DNA from: JAEYFP01 sp047602645
GTDB taxonomy: Bacteria > Bacillota > Clostridia > Lachnospirales > Lachnospiraceae
Assembly: GCA_047602645.1 (NCBI GenBank)
Contig: JASGGU010000006.1
Coordinates: 1 to 64,000, forward strand
Direction: 5' to 3'
Length of the DNA: 64,000 nt
How positions within the stretch are numbered: the first letter of the stretch is position 1; the number at the start of each line of letters is the position of its first letter. Below the pieces are notes generated by a model that was not told the DNA's origin, ran no database searches, and saw nothing but the letters and a program-made list of their open reading frames with translations. Shown piece after piece: positions 8,543 to 16,174 of this stretch. Both the position numbers and the translations under genes were made by a program.

Positions 8543-9724
8543 ATGGCGAATTCTTTTTATGATCAGGACCCTGAAGATTCCTGGGCATACAAGAAAATGA
8601 TTATGCTCTGTGTAACTGCGGCATCCATTGTGATGCTGCTGTTTCTCGTCTTTTTATATATAAATTCTCAAAATAAGCAAAAAAAGGAACAGACTCTGGA
8701 GCCTGTACAGACGAAAGCGGAAGAGGATATTGAATTCGGAAAGAGCAATTTAACCTCCGCCGATCTGGATTTCTGGAATATGTATGAGGAAGAGGAACAG
8801 GAGCCCGAGGAGGAAACGACAAACAGCGTATCCGCAAACTTTACCGACAAGAGGAAGCCGCCGGCTAAGGAGGAAGAAGAAAAAAAGGAAAGCATGACGG
8901 ATCAGCCTGAAGAGGAGCCCCTTTTGGAAGAAGGACTGGATGACGGGAATCATATTGCGATCGAGGATGAGAAGGGAAAAAAGACCTGGTACGAAATTTT
9001 GCAGACTGTACCGAAAAACACGTATCAGCTTTCCGAATATTTAAAAGCGGACGGCGAACGTCTCAGCTATACGGATGGCGGCAGACAGTCCGCTTTTGGA
9101 ATTGATGTTTCCAAGCATCAGGGAACGATTGATTGGGAGCTTGTAAAAAAGGACGGTGTGCAATTTGCAATGCTGCGTGTCGCATCAAGGGGATATGGCA
9201 GCGGACAGCTTCTGCTTGATGATAATTTTGTTCAGTACGCGGATGGCGCCAAAAAAAATGGAATTAATCTTGGGGTTTATGTGTATTCCCAGGCTGTCAA
9301 CGAAACAGAGGCAATTGAGGAGGCTAATTTCGCCGTGGCTGCGGTCAGCAATTATAAAATTGCTTATCCGATTGCCTGTGATGTCGAAATGGTGGATAAC
9401 GATACGGCAAGAACGGATAAGCTGACGGTGGAGGAACGAACCAAATGTGTCAAAGCATTTTGCGACACAGTCAAAACCTACGGGTATAAACCCGTAATTT
9501 ATGCGGACAGGGATATGCTGATTTCCGGGCTGGATATGGAAGTACTGAAGGACTATGATGTGTGGCTGTCGGATGTCACAGGCTTGGCCGGTGGGGACGT
9601 AATCCAACAGACGGATTATCCTTATCAGTTTACGATCTGGCAGTATTCGAATGCCGGAACTGTAAATGGAATCAGTGGATCGGTGGATTTGAATATCAGT
9701 TTTGTAAATTATGAAGAAAAATAA
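8543..9724 (+). CDS. Membrane-anchored GH25 lysozyme-like muramidase
   Basis: A 393-residue protein with a single membrane helix (about 18-41), a long acidic Glu/Lys-rich linker (about 48-150) and a glycoside hydrolase family 25 domain (about 185-393). The domain starts at FGIDVSKHQG, and PIACDVEM (about 277-284) carries the Asp-x-Glu active-site pair typical of GH25 muramidases that cut the MurNAc-GlcNAc bond. Type II membrane topology puts the enzyme in the wall space. The acidic linker probably spans the inner wall zone, which is inference. GGGGTA precedes the ATG. No choline-binding or SH3 repeats are present, so it is not a typical phage endolysin. Confidence 0.88.
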   Translation: MANSFYDQDPEDSWAYKKMIMLCVTAASIVMLLFLVFLYINSQNKQKKEQTLEPVQTKAEEDIEFGKSNLTSADLDFWNMYEEEEQEPEEETTNSVSANFTDKRKPPAKEEEEKKESMTDQPEEEPLLEEGLDDGNHIAIEDEKGKKTWYEILQTVPKNTYQLSEYLKADGERLSYTDGGRQSAFGIDVSKHQGTIDWELVKKDGVQFAMLRVASRGYGSGQLLLDDNFVQYADGAKKNGINLGVYVYSQAVNETEAIEEANFAVAAVSNYKIAYPIACDVEMVDNDTARTDKLTVEERTKCVKAFCDTVKTYGYKPVIYADRDMLISGLDMEVLKDYDVWLSDVTGLAGGDVIQQTDYPYQFTIWQYSNAGTVNGISGSVDLNISFVNYEEK

Positions 9725-9876
9725 TTGGGGAAAATGTTCCAAAACTTTCTCATAAGGTTTCCTTTTGCTGGAAAAGCAAGTGGTAAAATTTAATGATTTT
9801 GTACAAAATTGGTTTGAAAAGTTTGTGAAATTCATAGAAACGTAATCTTTTGTAATAAAAGCTTAATAATTTTTAA

Positions 9877-9892
9877 AATTTGTGCTATACTA
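9877..9892 (+). promoter_or_regulatory. Extended -10 promoter for the SleB-type gene
   Basis: AATTTGTGCTATACTA contains TGC-TATACT (TATACT at 9886-9891) and is identical over 16 bases to a site before the WYL regulator (11650-11665). The -35 region is poor (TTAATA, 9863-9868). Confidence 0.5.
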
Positions 9893-9952
9893 CTTCTTGT
9901 GAAATCTTTTCAAAACTGGAATTGTTTTGTAAAAGAGGAAGGAGCAGTAACT

Positions 9953-10621
9953 ATGGAAGCAAGAATCAGTCATGCCTCCCACTTCCTGATCGGAGTGTCA
10001 AGGGATACTCGTTTATGGGGTGTCGGTGTGATTCTCGGTGCGATCCTGCTTAGTATCAGTTTTTTTACGGAGCCGCTCAATCGCGAGCTGCTTGTGCAAA
10101 GCAAAACGGTCAATGCGGAAGAAAAAGCGACGGCGCCTCGGTTGCGGGAGAATTTTAGTGTAAACTCTATGCTGGCGGAAGACGCAGAGAAAACAGAACA
10201 GAATGATGCGATTACAGATGTAACGTACATACAGAATGGAACAGAAATTGAACTGGATGAGGTAATGCCAATTTCATTGGAGGATTTTGATGCATTATGC
10301 AAAATTGTACATTCCGAGGCAGGCTCCGAGGATATGGAAGGCCAGATACTTATTGCCAATGTAGTGATGAATCGGGTTCAGTCCGATATTTTTCCGAGCG
10401 ATATTCAGGAGGTCATCCTGCAGGTCGGCCAGTTTGAACCGGTTTCCAGAGGAGGATATTTTAGCGCAAAGCCCTCAAAGACAACAAGAGAAGCTGTTAT
10501 GCGGGCATTGAATGGGGAAGATTTTTCACAGGGAGCGCTTTATTTCCAAAAGAGCACATCAAAAATATGGGGTGGCCGCGAATATTTGTTCCGCCATGGG
10601 AACCATTCGTTCTACAAATAA
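9953..10621 (+). CDS. SleB/CwlJ-type cell wall hydrolase
   Basis: A protein of about 222 residues with an N-terminal membrane segment (about 24-40), a variable linker and a C-terminal Hydrolase_2 (SleB/CwlJ, PF07486) domain from about residue 110. Visible family features are LCKIVHSEAGSEDMEGQILIA, with the catalytic Glu in HSEA, followed by VMNRV and a GALYFQ stretch. SleB/CwlJ enzymes are cortex-lytic in spores, but vegetative homologues also exist and no PG-binding domain is present here. I chose ATG 9953 behind AGGAAGGAG (9936-9944) over an in-frame GTG at 9899. A bidirectional terminator follows. Confidence 0.88.
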   Translation: MEARISHASHFLIGVSRDTRLWGVGVILGAILLSISFFTEPLNRELLVQSKTVNAEEKATAPRLRENFSVNSMLAEDAEKTEQNDAITDVTYIQNGTEIELDEVMPISLEDFDALCKIVHSEAGSEDMEGQILIANVVMNRVQSDIFPSDIQEVILQVGQFEPVSRGGYFSAKPSKTTREAVMRALNGEDFSQGALYFQKSTSKIWGGREYLFRHGNHSFYK

Positions 10622-10643
10622 AATAGAATATAGGTAAAATTGA

Positions 10644-10695
10644 ATAAAAACAAAGCAGTTTCCGGAATATTTCGGAAGCTGTTTTGTTTTTATTT
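10644..10695. terminator. Bidirectional rho-independent terminator
   Basis: AAAACAAAGCAGTTTCCGGA pairs with an imperfect complement ending in GCTGTTTTGTTTTT, around a short TAT loop. A- and T-runs flank both sides, so it can end both the SleB-type gene and the convergent AP2 gene. Confidence 0.8.
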
Positions 10696-10773
10696 ATTTC
10701 ATAGGAAAGACCTTATTACGTTGCAGCAGTAAAGCCTTTGTTTCGTATGAAAAAAATGAGCAGCCTTGTACGG

Positions 10774-11556
10774 TTATAAATTCATGATTTTCTGAGAAAT
10801 GTTTAAATTCATGTAGATTTCCGCATATTGGGAGGGTGGAAGGTTGTCAATGTAGTTTTGCCGGTATTGCCTGGCGGGCAATTTTTGATGAATGAGGTCG
10901 GCTGCCTTGTTGTAAGCGATGGCGGCTTCGGTCTCTGTTGGATAGGTGCCGACCGTAAAGGTGCCATTGATGAGTATTTTTGCTTTGTAGACCGTATGGG
11001 CATTTTTTTGCAGGCAGGTGACACCATGGTAACGGTTAATGATCTCGATATTTTCATATCTGAAATCATAGCGATCGCCATTGATAAAACGGTAATCGCG
11101 ATTTTTCACAGCGTGGCTTTTAATGCCGTAACGGGAAAGCAGATTAACCTGCATCCCGTAATCCGCTACGAATAGGTGCCCGTTTCGTCTGGATATTTTA
11201 CGGCTCGCATAATAAAATAAATCGTCGATATCAAATTTATAAATATGTTCCGGCGATACATAGTATAAGAAATAACGTTTTTCCAGATAAATAGGATTTT
11301 TAAAATAGACTTCATGGTCACGAAAGTTGATCAAGGAAATATATTTCTCAAAAGGAAGCATGCGGCGTCTATTATTGTAGGAATCGATTGTGTCCTTTCC
11401 AAGGACAAGCTGATGCGCTTCCAGATAAACGGCATGTGCCAAGTTTGCGGAAGGAAAGCTGCCCAGGCTGATATGTTTATTTTTAAAAGTAAAAGAGCTA
11501 CGGTAATAGACTGTGCCGTTTTTTTTCGTTGCCCGAAATGCACCCGGTAATGACAT
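10774..11556 (-). CDS. AP2-domain protein with a degenerate HNH-like centre
   Basis: A 260-residue basic protein I cannot assign to a known bacterial function. Residues about 195-240 (YHGVTCLQKNAHTVYKAKI, then GTYPTETEAAIAYNKAAD) closely follow the AP2 DNA-binding pattern. The N-terminus (about 5-50: GAFRATKKNGTVYYRSSF ... LGSFPSANLAHAVYLEA) looks like a second, diverged copy. Between them, FINGDRYDFRYENIEIINR resembles the end of HNH homing endonucleases of the AP2-HNH type, but the catalytic His pair is not evident and the usual Asn-Arg is changed. This suggests a former homing enzyme turned DNA-binding protein; that is inference. AGGAG lies nine bases before the ATG. It is convergent with the SleB-type gene and divergent from the WYL regulator. 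Confidence 0.6.
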   Translation of the reverse strand: MSLPGAFRATKKNGTVYYRSSFTFKNKHISLGSFPSANLAHAVYLEAHQLVLGKDTIDSYNNRRRMLPFEKYISLINFRDHEVYFKNPIYLEKRYFLYYVSPEHIYKFDIDDLFYYASRKISRRNGHLFVADYGMQVNLLSRYGIKSHAVKNRDYRFINGDRYDFRYENIEIINRYHGVTCLQKNAHTVYKAKILINGTFTVGTYPTETEAAIAYNKAADLIHQKLPARQYRQNYIDNLPPSQYAEIYMNLNISQKIMNL

Positions 11557-11649
11557 TGCGGTTTTCTCCTGACTGCTGATGGATTTTTGTTTCTTATAGT
11601 TTACCTTAATATATTTTTAATTTCAATAATATCGTGTAAATGGCAAGGC

Positions 11650-11665
11650 AATTTGTGCTATACTA
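11650..11665 (+). promoter_or_regulatory. Extended -10 promoter for the WYL regulator
   Basis: TATACT at 11659-11664 preceded by TGC. The 16 bases are identical to those before the SleB-type gene. The -35 match is weak. Confidence 0.45.
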
Positions 11666-11698
11666 TTTTTACAGAAACAGTGACAAAGGAGAACGAGG

Positions 11699-12682
11699 AT
11701 GGCAAAAGCATCGAATCAAAAATTAAAGCTGCCTTATCTGTTGAAAATTTTGACGGAAAATACCGATGCGGATCATCCGATGAATGCGGAGGCGTTGATC
11801 AAAGCACTGGACGGATATGGGATTAATGCGGAACGAAAGAGCATTTACAGTGATATTGAGGCACTGATTTTATTTGGGATTGATATTGAAAGAAAGAGCG
11901 GCAGAAAGAATTCCGGTTATTATGTGGCGAGCCGCGATTTTGAGCTTGCCGAATTAAAGCTGCTCGTTGATGCGGTGCAGTCTTCCAAATTCATCACGGA
12001 GAAAAAAACACAGAAGCTGATTAAAAACCTTGGAAGCCTGACCAATAATTATGATGCAGCCAAGCTGAAACGACAGGTGTTTGTGGCAAACAGGAACAAA
12101 ACGCAGAATGAAAATGTGCTTTATAATATCGATGATATCCATCGGGCAATTCAGGGCGGCAGAAAAATCGGGTTTCAGTATTTTGAATGGAGCTGCAACA
12201 AGGAACTGCAGCCGCGTAAGAATGGGGAGATTTATCAAGTCAGTCCGCTCGCCCTTATTTGGGATGATGAAAACTATTATCTTGTCGCCTATGATCAGGT
12301 AGCCGGGATCAGAAAACATTTTCGAGTAGATAAGATGAAAGCGATCAACGTGCTGGACGAAACGGCATCGATGCCGGATAAGACTCTTGATATCGCTGCT
12401 TATTCAAAAAAAATGTTTGGGATGTTCGGCGGAGAGACAGTAGACGTCACACTGCGCTGCCCTAATAAAAAGATTGGTATCCTGCTGGATCGTTTCGGAA
12501 CGGAAATTTCGATACTTAAATTTGACGAAACGTGCAGCCGGGTACGCGTGCAGGTTGCTGTCAGCGGACAGTTTTTTGGCTGGCTTTGTGCACTTGGTGA
12601 GGAGATTGCAATATTATCGCCCGAGTCGGTCAAAAATGAATACAGAAATCATATGGAAAGGATTTTAACCAATTACAAGTAG
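11699..12682 (+). CDS. WYL-domain transcriptional regulator
   Basis: A 327-residue DeoR/YafY-like regulator. The N-terminal ~65 residues form a winged helix-turn-helix (LKILTENTDADHPMNAEALIKALDGYGI, then ERKSIYSDIEALILFGIDI). A WYL domain follows from about 140 to 225, with SPLALIWDDENYYLVAYD as its core. The C-terminal WCX extension runs to the end. WYL domains sense ligands, often nucleic acid or nucleotides, and many control DNA damage or defence genes. It lies 131 bases upstream of nrdD, which has its own promoter. It may control itself or the divergent AP2 gene; no operator is evident. Confidence 0.85.
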   Translation: MAKASNQKLKLPYLLKILTENTDADHPMNAEALIKALDGYGINAERKSIYSDIEALILFGIDIERKSGRKNSGYYVASRDFELAELKLLVDAVQSSKFITEKKTQKLIKNLGSLTNNYDAAKLKRQVFVANRNKTQNENVLYNIDDIHRAIQGGRKIGFQYFEWSCNKELQPRKNGEIYQVSPLALIWDDENYYLVAYDQVAGIRKHFRVDKMKAINVLDETASMPDKTLDIAAYSKKMFGMFGGETVDVTLRCPNKKIGILLDRFGTEISILKFDETCSRVRVQVAVSGQFFGWLCALGEEIAILSPESVKNEYRNHMERILTNYK

Positions 12683-12705
12683 ACATTTTTGTATACTATT
12701 TTGTC

Positions 12706-12734
12706 TTGACATTATACGGCTCAGTTGCTATATT
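12706..12734 (+). promoter_or_regulatory. sigma-A promoter of nrdDG-dut
   Basis: TTGACA (12706-12711), 17 bases, TATATT (12729-12734), about 80 bases before the nrdD start. Confidence 0.75.
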
Positions 12735-12745
12735 TTTATATGTAC

Positions 12746-12793
12746 CCACAAGATGTTGGGAAAGCATGACCAAGGGAGTACTAAATATAGATT
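12746..12793 (+). promoter_or_regulatory. Candidate tandem NrdR boxes
   Basis: CCACAAGATGTTGG (12746-12759) and ACTAAATATAGATT (12780-12793) each match the NrdR consensus ACACWATATMTWGT at about 10 of 14 positions. They lie just downstream of the nrdD promoter. Their start-to-start distance is 34 bases, slightly more than the usual three helical turns, so this is tentative. Confidence 0.3.
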
Positions 12794-12813
12794 GACGAAG
12801 GGGAGGATGCAAA

Positions 12814-15000
12814 ATGAACGCAGACACAGGAGTTGTGGAAGATCGGAAGGATTATTCTCATATTTATAAGCCTGGCAGAGAAGTCAAAATGATCAAGAAG
12901 GATGGAACGAGAGAGGAATTTAATGTACAAAAAGTGATTGATGCAGTAGGAAAATCGGCATACCGTGCTTTGACGAAGTTTACGGAGGAGGAAAAAGAAT
13001 ATATCTGTTCCAAAGTCGTCGAACGGGTTAATGAACTGGACACCGAGGAAATACCGATCCCGATTATGCATAATATCGTGGAGAGCGCTTTGGAGGAGGT
13101 CAAGCCAATCGTTGCAAAGAGCTATCGCGATTATCGTAATTATAAGCAGGACTTTGTCAGGATGCTGGACGATGTCTATAAAAAGAGCCAGTCCATCATG
13201 TATATTGGGGACAAGGAAAATGCCAATACGGACAGCGCTTTGGTTTCCACAAAACGCAGCCTGATCTTCAACCAGCTGAACAAAGAGCTTTATCAGAAAT
13301 TCTTCATGACGACGGAGGAAATACAGGCATGCCGCGATGGATATATTTATGTACATGATATGTCTGCCAGGCGGGATACAATGAACTGCTGCCTATTTGA
13401 TGTGGAATCCGTGCTGACCGGCGGCTTTGAGATGGGAAATATCTGGTATAATGAGCCGAAGACGCTGGATGTGGCCTTTGATGTCATCGGGGATATTGTA
13501 TTGTCGGCGGCAAGCCAGCAATACGGTGGGTTTACCGTGCCGAGTGTAGATTATATTCTGGAGCCCTATGCGGAAAAATCCTATAAAAAATATATGGAAA
13601 AGTATGAACGACTCGGAATTGACAAGGAGACTGCGCAGGCGGAGGCTTATGCCGATGTGACAAAGGAATTTGAGCAGGGTTTTCAGGGCTGGGAATACAA
13701 ATTTAACACAGTTGCTTCGAGCCGCGGGGATTATCCGTTTATCACAGTTACGGCCGGCACAGGGACCGGGCGGTTTGCAAAGCTGGCCACAATCTCTATG
13801 TTAAACGTTAGGAGGCGGGGACAGGGCAAAAAGGATTGCAGAAAACCGGTATTGTTTCCTAAAATCGTATTTTTATATGATGAAAATCTGCACGGACCAG
13901 GCAAGGAATTGGAGGATGTATTTGAGGCCGGCGTAAAATGTTCAAGTAAAACAATGTATCCGGATTGGCTGAGTCTGACCGGAAAAGGTTATATTGCAAG
14001 CATGTATAAACAGTACGGAAAAATTATTTCTCCGATGGGCTGCCGTGCATTTTTATCCCCATGGTATGAAAGGGGCGGCATGCATCCGACGGATGACAAG
14101 GATATGCCTGTATTTGTTGGTCGGTTTAATGTCGGTGCGGTTTCTTTACATCTGCCGATGATTTTGGCAAAGGCAAGGCAGGAGAGCAAGGATTTTTATG
14201 AGGTGCTGGACTATTACCTGAATTTAATCCGCGGTCTGCATCAGAGAACGTATGCGTACCTTGGTGAGATGCGTGCTTCCACGAATCCGCTCGCTTATTG
14301 TGAGGGAGGCTTCTACGGCGGACATTTAAAGCTTTCCGAGAAGATTAAACCTCTGCTGAAAGCGGCAACTGCTTCATTCGGCATTACGGCATTTAATGAA
14401 CTGCAAAGGCTGTATAACGGTAAATCGTTGGCTGAGGACGGACAGTTTGCGTTGGATGTGCTCGAATTCATCAATAAGCGTGTGAATGAATTTAAGGCGG
14501 AGGATGGCAACCTCTATGCGATTTATGCGACTCCTGCGGAGAATCTCTGCGGCCTGCAGGTACAGCAATTCAGAAAAAAATACGGGATTGTGGAAAACGT
14601 GTCCGATCGGGAATATGTCAGCAACGGCTTCCACTGCCACGTAACGGAGGACATTACCCCGATTCAGAAGCAGGATTTGGAATACCGCTTCTGGGAGTTG
14701 TCAAACGGTGGGAAAATTCAATATGTGAAATACCCGATCGACTACAACCTTGATGCAATTAAGACCTTGATCAGAAGAGCGATGGATATGGGCTTTTATG
14801 AAGGTGTCAACATGTCTCTTGCTTATTGTGATGATTGCGGACATCAGGAACTGGAAATGGATATCTGCCCGAAGTGCGGCGGCCGTAACCTGACTAAGAT
14901 TGACAGAATGAACGGTTATCTATCCTATTCGAGGGTGCACGGTGATACACGTCTGAACGATGCGAAAATGGCTGAGATTGCGGAAAGGAAGAGCATGTAA
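12814..15000 (+). CDS. nrdD: Anaerobic ribonucleoside-triphosphate reductase (class III)
   Basis: A 728-residue oxygen-sensitive glycyl-radical enzyme that reduces ribonucleoside triphosphates to dNTPs. The N-terminus (about 25-115) is an ATP-cone regulatory domain beginning KKDGTREEFNVQKVIDAV. The long catalytic barrel follows. Near the C-terminus CDDCGHQ...CPKCGG (about 671-691) is the four-cysteine zinc site. RMNGYLSYSRVHGD (about 698-711) is the glycyl-radical loop, with Gly701 as the expected radical site; it is the RMNGYL variant rather than RxCGYL. GGGGAGG precedes the ATG. nrdG starts three bases after the stop. Confidence 0.97.
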   Translation: MNADTGVVEDRKDYSHIYKPGREVKMIKKDGTREEFNVQKVIDAVGKSAYRALTKFTEEEKEYICSKVVERVNELDTEEIPIPIMHNIVESALEEVKPIVAKSYRDYRNYKQDFVRMLDDVYKKSQSIMYIGDKENANTDSALVSTKRSLIFNQLNKELYQKFFMTTEEIQACRDGYIYVHDMSARRDTMNCCLFDVESVLTGGFEMGNIWYNEPKTLDVAFDVIGDIVLSAASQQYGGFTVPSVDYILEPYAEKSYKKYMEKYERLGIDKETAQAEAYADVTKEFEQGFQGWEYKFNTVASSRGDYPFITVTAGTGTGRFAKLATISMLNVRRRGQGKKDCRKPVLFPKIVFLYDENLHGPGKELEDVFEAGVKCSSKTMYPDWLSLTGKGYIASMYKQYGKIISPMGCRAFLSPWYERGGMHPTDDKDMPVFVGRFNVGAVSLHLPMILAKARQESKDFYEVLDYYLNLIRGLHQRTYAYLGEMRASTNPLAYCEGGFYGGHLKLSEKIKPLLKAATASFGITAFNELQRLYNGKSLAEDGQFALDVLEFINKRVNEFKAEDGNLYAIYATPAENLCGLQVQQFRKKYGIVENVSDREYVSNGFHCHVTEDITPIQKQDLEYRFWELSNGGKIQYVKYPIDYNLDAIKTLIRRAMDMGFYEGVNMSLAYCDDCGHQELEMDICPKCGGRNLTKIDRMNGYLSYSRVHGDTRLNDAKMAEIAERKSM

Positions 15001-15003
15001 ATA

Positions 15004-15513
15004 ATGAGGTATCACAATATAACGAAAGACGATATGCTCAACGGGGACGGTTTGCGTGTCGTATTATGGGTTTCCGGCTGCTCCCATTGCTGCAAGGAAT
15101 GCCAGAATCCTACGACGTGGGATCCGGACGGCGGGTTGCTGTTTGATAACACCGCAAAGCAAGAGCTGTTTTCGGAGCTTGAGAAAGACCATATATCCGG
15201 CATTACGTTCAGCGGAGGTGATCCGTTGCATGCGGCCAATCGTCTGGATATAAAAAATCTGATTTCTGAAATCAAAGAAAAATATCCGCGGAAGACGGTA
15301 TGGCTTTATACCGGAGATTCCTGGGAAGATATTATGAGCTCTCCCGTTGTGCAAAAAGTGGATGTGCTTGTTGACGGAGAATTTCAAATTGGGAAAAAGG
15401 ATGTAAAACTGCTGTGGAAGGGCAGCCAGAATCAGCGCGTCATCGATGTGCAGGCAACGCTTGCACAGACTAATCCGGAGTTTCCTATTCTGCATTGTCC
15501 TGATTTTTATTGA
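15004..15513 (+). CDS. nrdG: Anaerobic ribonucleotide reductase activating protein
   Basis: A 169-residue radical SAM enzyme that generates the glycyl radical on NrdD. Cys26, Cys30 and Cys33 in GCSHCCKEC form the CX3CX2C [4Fe-4S] motif, and FSGGDPL (about 63-69) is the SAM-binding GGE-like motif. It follows nrdD by three bases in the same operon. Confidence 0.96.
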   Translation: MRYHNITKDDMLNGDGLRVVLWVSGCSHCCKECQNPTTWDPDGGLLFDNTAKQELFSELEKDHISGITFSGGDPLHAANRLDIKNLISEIKEKYPRKTVWLYTGDSWEDIMSSPVVQKVDVLVDGEFQIGKKDVKLLWKGSQNQRVIDVQATLAQTNPEFPILHCPDFY

Positions 15514-15547
15514 CTCAAAAGAAAAACAGCAAAGGAGTATTGTATTT

Positions 15548-16057
15548 ATGCAAAGGATAGCAAGGTTTTATAAGGTTAGCTTCAACCAGTTTGAAAAGGA
15601 CTGGTTGGACAGTTTCGGTTCAACAGATGAGGAAATTGCGGAAATTTATGCGGATATCCGGCTTCCCGGAAGAGCGACGACCGGTTCCGCCGGCTACGAT
15701 TTTTTCAGCCCGATTTCATTTAATTTAAAGCCGGGCGAGACAATCAAAATACCGACCGGCATACGGGTCCAAATGGAAGACGGTTGGGTGTTAAAATGCT
15801 ATCCTCGAAGCGGACTCGGTTTTAAGTACCGCCTGCAGTTAAATAATACGGTGGGAATTATTGACAGCGATTATTATGATTCCGATAATGAGGGGCACAT
15901 TTTTTCGAAGATTACAAATGATTCCAACGAGGGAAGAACGATTAATGTCGAGGCCGGGAGCGGTTTTATGCAGGGTATTTTTGTGGAATACGGCATTACG
16001 GTTGACGATGAGGTCGAGGAAATCCGCAACGGCGGCTTCGGCAGTACGACAGGTTAA
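15548..16057 (+). CDS. dut: dUTP diphosphatase
   Basis: A 169-residue trimeric-type dUTPase that converts dUTP to dUMP and pyrophosphate, which keeps uracil out of DNA and feeds dTMP synthesis. Motifs in order: RATTGSAGYDFFSP (motif 1, about 41-54), PRSGLGFKY (motif 2), NTVGIIDSDY (motif 3, with the catalytic Asp), a motif 4 region near GSGFMQGIF, and GGFGSTTG at the C-terminus (motif 5, the flexible lid). I chose ATG 15548 behind AAAGGAG (15531-15537). An in-frame ATG at 15446 would overlap nrdG and add a non-family N-terminus. Its place behind nrdDG fits a dNTP-supply operon. Confidence 0.93.
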   Translation: MQRIARFYKVSFNQFEKDWLDSFGSTDEEIAEIYADIRLPGRATTGSAGYDFFSPISFNLKPGETIKIPTGIRVQMEDGWVLKCYPRSGLGFKYRLQLNNTVGIIDSDYYDSDNEGHIFSKITNDSNEGRTINVEAGSGFMQGIFVEYGITVDDEVEEIRNGGFGSTTG

Positions 16058-16174
16058 ACGACCATGACAGATTCGCTTTGCGGCAAATGAATTTTTTTGC
16101 CGATGCATAAATCCCTTCAGTTTTTGAAAGACTACTATCAAAAAGTAGTTGAGTAAAAATCGGAGGGATATTGT

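Noticed and set aside
12814..15000. A damaged glycyl-radical site in NrdD, because the Cys of RxCGYL is absent
   Set aside because: RMNGYL is, as far as I recall, a regular variant in Firmicutes; the Gly, zinc site and reading frame are intact.
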